Assembly: GCA_963931105.1 (NCBI GenBank) | Contig: OZ007004.1 | Coordinates: 1,550,001-1,614,000, forward strand | DNA from: UMGS1590 sp900552455 | GTDB lineage: Bacteria > Bacillota > Peptococcia > Peptococcales > Peptococcaceae | DNA: 64,000 nt | Reading direction: 5' to 3' | Shown here: piece after piece, positions 25,708 to 35,060 of the stretch | Position numbering within the stretch: position 1 is the stretch's first letter | Layout of the letters: every line of letters begins with the position of its first letter | Position numbers and translations under genes: made by a program | Notes under the pieces: generated by a model | Database searches by the model: none | What the model was told of the DNA's origin: nothing | The model's input: the letters and a program-made list of their open reading frames with translations, nothing else

Positions 25708-26961
25708 ATGCTAACAACAAAACCGAGAGGAACCAACGATTTTCTGCCCGGCGAGGTAGAAAAATGGCAGTATCTCGAGGGATTGATCCGCGAACTTTTC
25801 GCGAACTATCATTATAAAGAGATCCGTACCCCAATTTTCGAACACACCGAGCTGTTTTTGCGCAGCGTCGGTGAAACATCCGACATCGTTTCGAAAGAAA
25901 TGTATTCCTTCGAAGACAAAGGCCTGCGCCACGTCACCCTGCGCCCAGAAGGCACAGCCGGCACCGTGCGCGCCTTCGTCGAAAACAAGCTCTTCGCCCA
26001 GTCGCTGCCAGTCAAGCTCTACTACATCGGGCCAATGTTCCGCTACGACCAGCCACAGGCAGGCCGCTATCGCCAGTTTCACCAGTTCGGCTGCGAAGTC
26101 CTCGGCAGCGCCGACCCAATGGTCGATGCCGAAGTCATCAGCTTCGCCGTCGATCTTTTCGCCAAACTTGGGCTCGAAAGCCTGTCCGTCCTCATTAACA
26201 CCGTCGGCTGCGACAAATGCCGCCCACGCTATCACGAAGCGCTGAAGGAATATTTCAGCCAGTACAAAGACCAGCTCTGCCCAACCTGCCTCGATCGTCT
26301 GGACAAAAATCCGCTGCGCATCTTAGACTGCAAGGAAGAAGGCTGCAAAGCCGTTGCCTCCGGCGCACCAACCACCCTGGACTACGCCTGCGACGACTGC
26401 AAAAACCATTTCGAAAAAGTCTGCAGTTATCTTGAAAGCGTCGGCATCAAATACGACGTCGACACCACCCTCGTGCGCGGACTCGACTACTACACCCAGA
26501 CCGCCTTTGAAGTCATCATGAACAAAGTCGGCAGCCAGCAGAACGCCATCTGCGGCGGCGGCCGTTACAATAAACTCGTCAGCCAGGTCGGCGGCGACGA
26601 CATCCCAGGCATGGGATTTGCAGCCGGCATGGAACGCGTGCTCCTGACCGTCGAAGAAGAAGGCATCCAATTGCCAGTCAAGCAGGACATCGACGTTTAC
26701 GTCGCGCCTCTTGGCGACGCCGCCAAAGACGTCTGCTTCAAGCTCACCCACGATCTGCGCGCAAACGGCCTCACCACCGAGACCGACTACCTCTCAAAGA
26801 GCATGAAAGCGCAGATGAAAGCAGCCGACAAAGCCCACGCGCGCTACACCGTCATCATCGGCGACGACGAGCTCGCCAACGGCCAGGCCGTCGTGCGCAA
26901 TATGGCAACCAGCAGCCAGGAAACCATTTCCCTTGAAGAAGTTATCAATTACGTAAAGTGA
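25708..26961 (+). CDS. hisS: Histidyl-tRNA synthetase
   Basis: A 417-residue class II synthetase for tRNA-His. Motif 1 is in the N-terminal region KEIRTPIFEHTELF, motif 2 in MFRYDQPQAGRYRQFHQFG, and the histidine-specific motifs are VRGLDYYTQTAFE and GGGRYNKL. Motif 3 ends in GMGFAAGMERVLL. The C-terminal anticodon-binding domain follows. CGGAGG precedes the ATG. aspS begins 11 bases after its stop, the common hisS-aspS operon. Confidence 0.97.
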   Translation: MLTTKPRGTNDFLPGEVEKWQYLEGLIRELFANYHYKEIRTPIFEHTELFLRSVGETSDIVSKEMYSFEDKGLRHVTLRPEGTAGTVRAFVENKLFAQSLPVKLYYIGPMFRYDQPQAGRYRQFHQFGCEVLGSADPMVDAEVISFAVDLFAKLGLESLSVLINTVGCDKCRPRYHEALKEYFSQYKDQLCPTCLDRLDKNPLRILDCKEEGCKAVASGAPTTLDYACDDCKNHFEKVCSYLESVGIKYDVDTTLVRGLDYYTQTAFEVIMNKVGSQQNAICGGGRYNKLVSQVGGDDIPGMGFAAGMERVLLTVEEEGIQLPVKQDIDVYVAPLGDAAKDVCFKLTHDLRANGLTTETDYLSKSMKAQMKAADKAHARYTVIIGDDELANGQAVVRNMATSSQETISLEEVINYVK

Positions 26962-26972
26962 GGCCAAGATAA

Positions 26973-28778
26973 ATGTTACCCTTAAAGAGAACCCATTATT
27001 GCACCCAGCTTTCTCTGGAAAACGTCGGTGAAGAGATCATCGTAACCGGTTGGGTCCAGAAACGCCGCGACCACGGTGGCGTCATTTTCATCGACCTGCG
27101 TGACCGCAGCGGCATCGTTCAGGTCACCGTCAACCCAGAACTCTGCGACGCAGACGTTTTTGAAAAAGCAGAGCACATCCGCAGCGAATACGTCCTCGGC
27201 GTTCGTGGCACCGTGCGCCCACGCCCAGAAGGCATGGAAAATCCTAAGCTCGCCACCGGCCAGATCGACGTCATCTCTACCGAGCTCATCATCTACAACG
27301 CCGCAAAAACCCCACCATACGCCCTCATCGACGACACCGACGTGGATGAAAACATCCGCCTCAAATATCGCTACCTCGATCTGCGCCGTCCAGTCATGCA
27401 GCAGAACCTGCAGCTGCGTCATCAGGTCCTCAAGAGCGTTCGCGACTACCTCGATGAAAAAGGCTTCTGGGAGATCGAAACCCCAATCCTCATGCGTTCC
27501 ACCCCAGAAGGCGCTCGCGACTTCCTCGTGCCTAGCCGCCTCAACGCCGGACAGTTCTACGCCCTGCCACAGTCTCCACAGCAGTACAAACAGCTTCTCA
27601 TGGTCAGCGGCATCGACAAATATTTCCAGGTCGCTCGCTGCTTCCGTGACGAAGACCTGCGCGCAGATCGTCAGCCAGAATTCACCCAGCTCGACTTGGA
27701 AATGAGCTTCGTCGACGAAGACGAAGTCATGGGCCTCACCGAGCAGATGGTCGCTCACGCCTTCAAAGAAGTCCTCGGCGTCGATATCCCGCTGCCACTC
27801 CCACGCATGACCTGGCAGGAAGCCATGAGCCGCTACGGCTCCGACAAGCCAGACACCCGCTTCGGCCTCGAGCTCATCGAGCTTTCCGACGTTGTCGCAG
27901 GCGGCTGCGGCTTCAAAGTCTTCGACCAGGCCCTTGAAAACGGCGGCACCGTCAAAGCCCTCAACGCCAAAGGCATGGCCGATCTCAGCCGTCGTGAACT
28001 CGACGCCCTCGGCAAATACGTCGCCATCTACGGCGCCAAAGGCCTTGCATATTTCGTCATGCAGCCAGACGGCAGCATCAAATCGCCGATCACCAAGTTC
28101 CTCACCGATGACATGGTGAAAAAGATCTGTGAAGCCACCAACGCCGAAGTCGGCGACGTCATCTTCTTTGGTGCCGACAGTTTCAAGATCGTCAACGACA
28201 GCCTCGGCCACCTGCGCCTCGAGCTCGCTCGCAAGCGCAACCTCATCGACGAAAGCAAGTTCAACCTCCTGTGGGTCACCGAATTCCCACTCTTCGAATG
28301 GAGCGACGAAGAAAAGCGTTACACCGCCATGCACCATCCATTCACCGCACCGATCGAAGAAGACCTCGAAAAATATCCAGATCAGCTCGATAAGATCCGC
28401 TCCCGCGCTTACGACATCGTCCTCAACGGCGTCGAACTCGGCGGCGGCTCCATCCGTATCCACGATCGCGCCCTGCAGGAAAAAATGTTCGATCTTCTTG
28501 GCCTCTCCGAAGAAGTCTACCGCGAACGCTTCAGCATGCTCCTCGACGCCTTCGAATACGGCGCACCACCACACGGCGGCCTCGCCATTGGTATCGACCG
28601 CATGCTCATGCTCATGGCTCATCGCGACACCATCCGCGACGTCATCGCCTTCCCTAAGACCCAGAACGCCGCAGACCTCATGGCAGATGCGCCATCCATC
28701 GTCGACCGCAAACAGCTCCGCGAGCTCCACATCAAAGTCGACATCAAAGAAAAAGATAAAAAACCAGACGCCGAGTAA
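26973..28778 (+). CDS. aspS: Aspartyl-tRNA synthetase
   Basis: A 601-residue class II synthetase of the bacterial type. The N-terminal OB-fold anticodon domain contains GWVQKRRDHGGVIFIDLRD. The catalytic core has FLVPSRL, the motif 2 region CFRDEDLRADRQPEFTQLD and motif 3 GGLAIGIDRMLML. The bacterial GAD insertion lies at about residues 310-420. Whether it also charges tRNA-Asn depends on the presence of gatCAB elsewhere. No strong ribosome binding site precedes the ATG, which fits translational coupling with hisS. Two terminators in tandem follow. Confidence 0.97.
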   Translation: MLPLKRTHYCTQLSLENVGEEIIVTGWVQKRRDHGGVIFIDLRDRSGIVQVTVNPELCDADVFEKAEHIRSEYVLGVRGTVRPRPEGMENPKLATGQIDVISTELIIYNAAKTPPYALIDDTDVDENIRLKYRYLDLRRPVMQQNLQLRHQVLKSVRDYLDEKGFWEIETPILMRSTPEGARDFLVPSRLNAGQFYALPQSPQQYKQLLMVSGIDKYFQVARCFRDEDLRADRQPEFTQLDLEMSFVDEDEVMGLTEQMVAHAFKEVLGVDIPLPLPRMTWQEAMSRYGSDKPDTRFGLELIELSDVVAGGCGFKVFDQALENGGTVKALNAKGMADLSRRELDALGKYVAIYGAKGLAYFVMQPDGSIKSPITKFLTDDMVKKICEATNAEVGDVIFFGADSFKIVNDSLGHLRLELARKRNLIDESKFNLLWVTEFPLFEWSDEEKRYTAMHHPFTAPIEEDLEKYPDQLDKIRSRAYDIVLNGVELGGGSIRIHDRALQEKMFDLLGLSEEVYRERFSMLLDAFEYGAPPHGGLAIGIDRMLMLMAHRDTIRDVIAFPKTQNAADLMADAPSIVDRKQLRELHIKVDIKEKDKKPDAE

Positions 28779-28792
28779 GCGTTTGCCACACA

Positions 28793-28832
28793 AAAACCGC
28801 CCAGCTGCGAAAAACAGCTCGGCGGTTTTTAA
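28793..28832 (+). terminator. hisS-aspS terminator 1
   Basis: The stem AAAACCGCC...GGCGGTTTT, with an inner AGCTG/CAGCT stem, ends in five T residues. Confidence 0.85.
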
Positions 28833-28842
28833 ATTTTACACA

Positions 28843-28884
28843 AAAACCCGCAGACGCTGGATTGCCAGCGTTCGCGGGTTTTTG
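28843..28884 (+). terminator. hisS-aspS terminator 2
   Basis: The stem AAAAACCCGC / GCGGGTTTTT, with an inner CGCTGG/CCAGCG stem, lies ten bases after the first terminator. Confidence 0.85.
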
Positions 28885-28909
28885 CATGCGCGCGTGCAGA
28901 TGGTAGAAT
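28882..28909 (+). promoter_or_regulatory. Promoter of the recombinase locus
   Basis: TTGCAT and TAGAAT are separated by 16 bases, overlapping the end of the preceding terminator. Confidence 0.5.
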
Positions 28910-28939
28910 AGAGAAAAACAGAATAAGGGGAGACACATC

Positions 28940-29787
28940 ATGGTCACGACCAGCATCACAACAGAATCCATCCTAGCCTATCAAGCCTATCTGCACAGCG
29001 AAGAACGCAGCGCCAGCACCATCGAAAATTATCTGCGTCACGTTCGCGCCTTTGCAGCCTGGCTCGGCGCGATCGCTCAATAGATAAAACCAGCGTCAGC
29101 GAATGGAAGCAGAGCCTGCTTTCGCGCGACTACGCCCCAACCACCATCAACGCCATGCTGGCAGCGCTGCACAGCTATTTCCGCTTCCGCGGCTGGGAGC
29201 ATCTCCGCGTGCGCTATCTGCGCGTGCAGCGACGCTTGTTTCGCGCCGACGAACGCGCACTCAGCCGCGAAGAATACCAGCAATTGTTGCGCACAGCACG
29301 CGCACATCGTATGCATCAGCTTGCTCTCATCATCGAAACCCTTGGCGGCACCGGCATCCGTGTTTCAGAGCTCTGCGCCATCACCGTCGAAGCCGCGCAG
29401 AACAAACGCGCCGACATCCATCTCAAAGGCAAGATCCGCACCATCCTCATCCCATCAAAGCTCAGCAAAAAACTGACTTCCTACGCCCGCGCACAAAAAA
29501 TCACCCGCGGTGAGATCTTTCTCACAGCAGGTGGTACATCCATTTCGCGCTATAAAATCTGGGCCGATATGAAAAAACTCGCCAAGCTCAGCGGCGTCGC
29601 ACCAAGCAAAGTTTTTCCGCATAATCTGCGGCATCTCTTCGCCGTCGTTTTCTATGAAAAATGTCACGACATCGCTCGCCTCGCCGATCTGCTCGGCCAT
29701 TCGAACATCGAAACCACACGCATCTATCTCATCGAGCCAGGCAGCATCTGCCGCCGACAGCTCGAACGCATGCAGCTCGTCGAGTGA
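28940..29787 (+). pseudogene. Tyrosine recombinase (XerC/XerD-like), frameshifted
   Basis: The ATG at 28940, after AAGGGGAGA, opens a typical core-binding domain (ESILAYQAYLHSEERSAST, then IENYLRHVRAFAAWLG) that stops at a TAG at 29081 after 47 residues. A shift of one frame near 29065-29075 continues the protein without a break: DRSIDKTSVSEWKQSL, APTTINAMLAALHSYFRF, and the catalytic domain with R in GGTGIRVSEL, the HNLRH box and LGHSNIETTRIYL, ending at 29787. The catalytic arginine, the HxxR motif and the terminal tyrosine all remain. No slippery heptamer is present in the zero frame, so this is a frameshift mutation or a sequencing error rather than programmed frameshifting. No integron cassette or attachment site was recognised nearby. 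Confidence 0.85.
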
Positions 29788-29896
29788 GCGCCAACATCAT
29801 TAACATTGTGTTGGATCGCGCTGATACACGTTCGTTCAAAATATATGTTTTTAGCTGAAAGCCACTGATCGCGGTTATTTTTGGGCACAGCAAAGC

Positions 29897-29942
29897 AAGG
29901 GTCATCATTTGTGATTTTCATGACCCTTATTTGTCATGCGCA
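29897..29942 (+). terminator. Terminator after the recombinase locus
   Basis: The stem AAGGGTCAT / ATGACCCTT is followed by ATTTGT, a modest T tract. Confidence 0.6.
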
Positions 29943-29958
29943 AAATTCTGTATTATCT

Positions 29959-29987
29959 TTGCGCAGATGAGGGAAGTATGCTATAAT
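29959..29987 (+). promoter_or_regulatory. Promoter of the treble-clef repeat protein
   Basis: TTGCGC and TATAAT are separated by 17 bases, and TGC before the -10 box makes an extended -10 element. The leader to the ATG at 30091 is about 95 bases. Confidence 0.7.
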
Positions 29988-30090
29988 AGCCACAACTAAG
30001 GAAGTAATTTCCTATCTGTTGTAACGCCGAACAAACACAATGTTAAAGTTGTGGATCGCGCTGCTTTTTTATTTTCAGGAGGTGGTCTAT

Positions 30091-31251
30091 ATGCGCGAAT
30101 CTCTCGCCGATTTCTGTCGCCGCACAGGCCGCGAAGAATTGCTTGACGAGTGGGACAGCGAGCGCAACCTGCCGCTGACTCCAGAAAGCGTGAGCTATGG
30201 CAGTAAACGGAATGTTTGGTGGCACTGCGCGAATGGACACAGCTGGCAAGCTGCTGTATATACGCGCAGCGGCAGTGGCACAGGCTGCCCGTATTGTAAC
30301 GGTCGTCGGGCCATTCCCGGCGAGACCGACCTTGCCACTCGTTATCCAGATATCGCCAGCCAGTGGCATCCCACAAAAAACGGCGACCTCGCTCCGTCCG
30401 ACGTGCTCCCCGGTAGCCACCGTCTCATCTGGTGGCAGTGTGAGCATGGCCACGAGTGGCGCGCCCAGATCAAAAGCAGAGTGTCCGGCTCCGGCTGCCC
30501 AGTTTGCAGCAATCGCGCACTCCTGCGCGGCGTCAACGACCTCGCCACCAACAATCCCGAGCTCGCCCGCCAGTGGCACCCAACCAAAAATGGCGACCTC
30601 ACGCCGAGCGACGTCGTCCCCGGCACCCGGCGCAAAGTCTGGTGGGTTTGTGATAAAGGCCATGAATGGCGTGCAGCCGTCTCCGCCCGAGTCAACGGCA
30701 GCGGTTGCCCAGTCTGCACCAGCAAAATGATCATCCCTGGCGAGAACGACCTCGCCAGTCAGTATCCAGCCGTTGCAGCCCAGTGGCACCCAACCAAAAA
30801 CGGCAGCCTCACCCCAGAGCGAGTCGCTCCCGCCAGCAACAAAAAAGTCTGGTGGATCTGCGACAAAGGCCACGAATATCAGGCCACCATCGCCAGCCGC
30901 ACCCAAAAAGGCGGCGGCTGCCCGTACTGCGCCAATACCAAGGTGCTCCCCGGCTTCAACGATCTCGCCACAAAATATCCGCGCGTAGCCGCCGAATGGC
31001 ACCCAACCAAAAACGCGCCCCTCACCCCGGATCAGGTCCTACCGGGTAGTCGGCGCAAGGTTTGGTGGCAGTGCAAAAACGGCCACACCTGGCAAGCCGT
31101 CATCTATTCGCGCACCGGCAACCAAAACAGCGGCTGCCCCTTCTGCACAGGCTACGCCAGCGGCAAACGCCGCGCCCGCTACGAACGCATGTTGAAAGAC
31201 GCAGATGCCCACCCGCCTGACCACATCAACAAAGAAGAACGACGCGAGTGA
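30091..31251 (+). CDS. Tandem treble-clef zinc-finger protein (DUF4379-like repeats)
   Basis: A 386-residue protein made almost only of a repeated unit of about 68 residues, present five times with a partial leading unit. Each unit has DLAT..P..A..WHPTKNG.L.P, then WW.C..GH.W.A, then GCP.C. The Cys/His spacing is that of the treble-clef domain DUF4379, so each unit probably binds zinc. The family occurs in phages and near restriction-like nucleases, but no nuclease domain is fused here; the protein ends in a short basic tail (GKRRARYERMLKDA). AGGAGGTGGTC precedes the ATG at 30091. It has its own promoter and is monocistronic. DNA or RNA binding is an inference from the fold. Confidence 0.85.
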   Translation: MRESLADFCRRTGREELLDEWDSERNLPLTPESVSYGSKRNVWWHCANGHSWQAAVYTRSGSGTGCPYCNGRRAIPGETDLATRYPDIASQWHPTKNGDLAPSDVLPGSHRLIWWQCEHGHEWRAQIKSRVSGSGCPVCSNRALLRGVNDLATNNPELARQWHPTKNGDLTPSDVVPGTRRKVWWVCDKGHEWRAAVSARVNGSGCPVCTSKMIIPGENDLASQYPAVAAQWHPTKNGSLTPERVAPASNKKVWWICDKGHEYQATIASRTQKGGGCPYCANTKVLPGFNDLATKYPRVAAEWHPTKNAPLTPDQVLPGSRRKVWWQCKNGHTWQAVIYSRTGNQNSGCPFCTGYASGKRRARYERMLKDADAHPPDHINKEERRE

Positions 31252-31329
31252 CACCACAGAAATTCCAGCCACGTAGCCACAGGCGCGAAGGCTGATAAAT
31301 ATAAAGAAAAAACTAAGGAGGAGACAGCA

Positions 31330-34300
31330 ATGTTTACAACACACACGAAAAAAAGACGGTGGCTGGCCGCTTTACTTGTACTGGCAATGATGATTGGCAT
31401 GCTTCCCGCGAGTGCAACGACAGCTTATGCGACAGATACGTCACTGTCACAGATTCCAGGCACAGTGACGGTTGATAAAATGCGCCCGGAAGGCATTACG
31501 ATCAATCTTTTTGACTACTGGCTGGATGAGCAGGGTAGTCAGGATGATAGCAATCCTGCAGATTATCAGAATCTTGGGATCAATGAGAACCATAGACTGA
31601 AATTTGGCAAGGGTATGCCTACTTTGCACCCACCGGAAACAGAGCATTCAAATGAAAACAAGACTGCCATAGAAAGAGCCCTAGAGGAGGGCAATATCAA
31701 TGCCTGGACAAACGGCGCGCGGCCAATGGCGGGGATTGTTGCTTCGACCCTTGGCGCCGATGGGTATCCTGTGCTGAATGGAAAACTGGGAAGTGAACCT
31801 CTGGGCTATCTTTTTAACAACAACTCCGGTAGTGGCAAGGAAGCTTATCTGGATGTCGGTGGGCTGCTGCGGCAGGATTCAGAGGGGTATTTTTATTACA
31901 ACAGCCAGGAAAATTTCGCTGAATTTAATGAAACGACCAACAACGTTACCTTATATAATCAGAAGGGTGTTGATGCAGCAGGTACATCGCCGAATGGGCA
32001 GTTCTTCCCTTTCAACACGGCTGACCAAGTCTTTGCCGATTCGGGAGTGGATTCGACGAACCCTGTCATCAATCATTATTTCGGGATGCATATGACGACC
32101 AGCTTCCAGCAGACACCGGGCGGCGAGTCACTATCTGATGATAATAAGCCAGTCACCTTCTCGTTCTCCGGTGACGATGATGTCTGGGTTTATATTGATG
32201 ACGTGCTGGTCGCTGACCTCGGCGGCATTCACGATGCCTGCTCTGTGGAGATCAATTTCTCAACCGGGGAAATCTATGTTTTTAAGGACAAGGAAGGTGG
32301 AAGTAGAGGAGAAGGCTACTACGACCAGGGCGAGACGCTGTACAATGCAGATTCAGCAGACGCTGCACCAACGCTGTATGATATGTACAACGCTGCCGGA
32401 AAAGAGGGCAGCGTTGAATGGAAGAATGAGACCTTTGCCGACGAGTCTTACCACACCTTCGATTTCTTTTATCTGGAACGCGGCAATACAGATTCCAACA
32501 TGAGAATGCGGCACAACATCCAGACCGTGCCGGAAAGCGAACTGTTAAAAATTGACCAGGACGGCGAGCCGGTTGCGGGGGCAAAATATGCCCTGTATGA
32601 GACGAGTGGAGATTATGTGGTTGCTGACGGGGCTGCCCCAATTGCGACGGGAACAACGGATGAAGACGGTGTTTTCACCTTCAAAAATACCGATGGAGAA
32701 ACGCTGCCGCTGAACGATTTGAAAGCGGAGGGTCATTATCTGCTTGTCGAGGAGACTGTCCCGGAGAGATACCGCAGCGGCACAGAGCCAATCGAGCTTT
32801 ATGTGCAAACCGCTTCTAATCGCAAAAAGAAGCTCCTGCTGTCGGCGAATGCATGGGACACCGGCGCCTACGCCATGCCGATGGTGCGCGTGTCGGCAAC
32901 GACCAACGGTAATGGAATTATTCAGAACCAAGATGGCGGTAGCTATAACGCAAGAGAGGATGGTCTCATTGTCGCTGCCATTTTTAAGGGAGAGGATGTC
33001 GAATACGATGTAACAAGTCTGGATAATTTGAACCTCGTCTATGGCGATCCGGTGAATGGCTGGAAAACGGCCACTGATAATTCTGCTGCCGGGCAGTTAA
33101 AAACGGTAGCAGCATCTAATAAGCCAGGCATCTACGCTTTCTCGCTGGACAGCAGTGGTGCTTACAGTGCCGACATTGAATATCTGCCAGGCGATATCAA
33201 CGCCTATTCCTGGATGGTCAATGATCAGGAAAAAGGAACGGCTCAATTTATGGGCGCCTACTTCTTTGTTGAGGGCGCTGAGAGCATAGACGACATTGCA
33301 ACGGCTGAAGAGAGTAAGATTCATCTTCTGAAGTCCACTGGTTTTATCCGCGATTTTTCGATGCGTCTTTATGCGCCAAATATTGAAAACCGTCTGCTTG
33401 TGCAGAAGGTGGATGAGAAGGGAGACCCTATCGCTGCTCAAGCAACGTTTACGCTTTATAAATATGAAAACGGTACGCGAACAGAAGTGCAAAACTACAC
33501 AACCGGTGAGTACACATTGGGCGATGAGAAGCTGCAAGGGGCGGTTGCTATCACCGGGCTTGCGGCTGGCAACTATGTTTTAAAAGAAACTACGGCGCCG
33601 ACAGGCTATAAGGCAAGCACAAATGACATCGCATTCGTTGTTGACAGCAGCGGCGTTCATGTCGATGCAGGAGAGCGTGGTGATGACATCAGTGTCAAGC
33701 TTGGTGTTGGCAAGATTGTGAAGAGCATGGTGCAGTTTGCCACGGACGATGGCATCGATGCCACCCTGCACGATATCACCGCGACCTTGCAAACGGCGGA
33801 TGATTATAATACCAGCGGGACGACTTCGTGGACAAATCAAGGACAATACATGAACCTCTCCTATGATGTAACTGAAACGGTGCTGGAATATGGGCCTGCT
33901 TCCACGGACGGTCCTGTCTACCTCACTTACGACAGCGGCTGGGGCCGTTTGAATATCAAACAGAATCTAAATGCGGATGCTGATGGAACACCATCTCCTG
34001 AACCGAAACAGAAACTCAAACCAGATCAATCGCTGAACAATCTTTTCTCGGGTACGACTATGGTTGTTGTTGCCAATCAGCCTATTGAGCCAGACGAGCC
34101 AACTACCGACCCAGACGAGCCAACTACCGACCCAGATGAACCAACTACTGATCCAGATGAGCCGACAGATCCTGACAATCCGGATCCAGATACGCCTTCT
34201 CTGAATAAGGATGACCATTTCCTGTACATCGAAGGGTATCCGGAAGACTACCGCACTGGCGAAGAATCCTGGGATGAATCGGTCTGGCCAGTGAAGCCTC

Positions 34301-34923
34301 AGGGCAACATCACGCGTGCAGAGGTTGCGACGATCTTCTATCGCCTGCTGAAAGATGAAGTGCGTGAAGAGATCGAGACCGATGTGAACAGCTTCCCAGA
34401 TGTCAACAAAGACGATTGGTTCAATGTCACCGTTTCCTCGTTGGCAAATATGGGCGCGATCAGTGGCTACGAAGATGGCACGTTCCGTCCGAATGAGCCG
34501 ATCACGCGTGCAGAATTGGCAGCGATGGCTGTACGTTTCTACGACACCTTCGAAGCTGAATACGAAGAAGGCACCTTCCTCGATGTTGACGGCGACGAAT
34601 GGTACGCAGATGCCATCGCCGCAGCAGAAGAACTCGGCATCATCGGCGGGTATCCAGACGGCACCGTTCGCCCAGAAGCGAACATCACCCGCGCAGAAAC
34701 CTGCGCGATCGTGAACCGCGTGCTCGAACGTCGTCCACACGATGACCATCTCGGCGATGTCGAAGACATGCGCACATGGCCAGACAACCAGCCAGGCGCA
34801 TGGTACTACGCAGACATGCAGGAAGCAACCAATGGTCACTACTACGAATGGATCGACATTGATGGATCCAAGTTCGAGGAATGGACAGAGGTTGACAAGG
34901 ATTACGACTGGACAAAGCGCTAA
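31330..34923 (+). CDS. Secreted SLH-domain surface protein with fibro-slime and SpaA-like domains
   Basis: A 1197-residue surface protein. A signal peptide of about 36 residues ends at TAYA. A fibro-slime-type domain follows (about 210-340: FSFSGDDDVWVYIDDVLVAD, then LGGIH). Next come SpaA-like prealbumin repeats (LLKIDQDGEPVAGAKYALYE near 395 and LLVQKVDEKGDPIAAQATFTLY near 690), a proline/aspartate linker of DPDEPTT heptads (34090-34175), and three SLH domains (FPDVNKDDWFNVTVSS; FLDVDGDEWYADAI; a last, divergent one). SLH domains anchor proteins to the cell wall, in Negativicutes often by tethering the outer membrane to modified peptidoglycan. There is no LPXTG. AAGGAGGAGA precedes the ATG. 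It is probably an adhesin or S-layer-associated protein; GT-richer codon use in its N-terminal two thirds differs from the SLH part. Confidence 0.88.
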   Translation: MFTTHTKKRRWLAALLVLAMMIGMLPASATTAYATDTSLSQIPGTVTVDKMRPEGITINLFDYWLDEQGSQDDSNPADYQNLGINENHRLKFGKGMPTLHPPETEHSNENKTAIERALEEGNINAWTNGARPMAGIVASTLGADGYPVLNGKLGSEPLGYLFNNNSGSGKEAYLDVGGLLRQDSEGYFYYNSQENFAEFNETTNNVTLYNQKGVDAAGTSPNGQFFPFNTADQVFADSGVDSTNPVINHYFGMHMTTSFQQTPGGESLSDDNKPVTFSFSGDDDVWVYIDDVLVADLGGIHDACSVEINFSTGEIYVFKDKEGGSRGEGYYDQGETLYNADSADAAPTLYDMYNAAGKEGSVEWKNETFADESYHTFDFFYLERGNTDSNMRMRHNIQTVPESELLKIDQDGEPVAGAKYALYETSGDYVVADGAAPIATGTTDEDGVFTFKNTDGETLPLNDLKAEGHYLLVEETVPERYRSGTEPIELYVQTASNRKKKLLLSANAWDTGAYAMPMVRVSATTNGNGIIQNQDGGSYNAREDGLIVAAIFKGEDVEYDVTSLDNLNLVYGDPVNGWKTATDNSAAGQLKTVAASNKPGIYAFSLDSSGAYSADIEYLPGDINAYSWMVNDQEKGTAQFMGAYFFVEGAESIDDIATAEESKIHLLKSTGFIRDFSMRLYAPNIENRLLVQKVDEKGDPIAAQATFTLYKYENGTRTEVQNYTTGEYTLGDEKLQGAVAITGLAAGNYVLKETTAPTGYKASTNDIAFVVDSSGVHVDAGERGDDISVKLGVGKIVKSMVQFATDDGIDATLHDITATLQTADDYNTSGTTSWTNQGQYMNLSYDVTETVLEYGPASTDGPVYLTYDSGWGRLNIKQNLNADADGTPSPEPKQKLKPDQSLNNLFSGTTMVVVANQPIEPDEPTTDPDEPTTDPDEPTTDPDEPTDPDNPDPDTPSLNKDDHFLYIEGYPEDYRTGEESWDESVWPVKPQGNITRAEVATIFYRLLKDEVREEIETDVNSFPDVNKDDWFNVTVSSLANMGAISGYEDGTFRPNEPITRAELAAMAVRFYDTFEAEYEEGTFLDVDGDEWYADAIAAAEELGIIGGYPDGTVRPEANITRAETCAIVNRVLERRPHDDHLGDVEDMRTWPDNQPGAWYYADMQEATNGHYYEWIDIDGSKFEEWTEVDKDYDWTKR
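34090..34175 (+). repeat. 21-bp tandem repeat encoding the DPDEPTT linker
   Basis: About four copies of a 21-base unit (CCAGACGAGCCAACTACCGA plus one base) encode a seven-residue linker between the SpaA-like and SLH parts. The first two copies are identical and later ones diverge, so the copy number may vary between strains. Confidence 0.8.
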
Positions 34924-34951
34924 GCGCATGGCTGGTTGATGTGACGAACTC

Positions 34952-34986
34952 GACGCCCCGCGGCGAAAGCTGCGGGGCGTTTTTTG
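34952..34986 (+). terminator. Terminator of the SLH protein gene
   Basis: A GC-rich stem ACGCCCCGC / GCGGGGCGT, closed by a GCGAAAGC-type loop and followed by TTTTTT. Confidence 0.9.
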
Positions 34987-35060
34987 CGTGGATTTGACGC
35001 GGGTTTTTGCTGGTGATAAAATGAGGATATGATGATCACGAACGAAGGGAGCGTTTGTCA

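Larger units (their letters stand above)
29800..30063. repeat. Inverted and direct repeat pair bounding the 29.8-30.06 kb intergenic region
   Basis: TTAACATTGTGTT at 29800-29812 is the exact reverse complement of 30034-30046, and TGGATCGCGCTG occurs as a direct repeat at 29812-29823 and 30052-30063. The enclosed 200 bases hold a terminator and the promoter of the zinc-finger gene, and no gene. Confidence 0.6.

Noticed and set aside
29060..29090. Programmed frameshift in the tyrosine recombinase
   Set aside because: There is no slippery heptamer in the zero frame before the TAG and no downstream pseudoknot that I can see.
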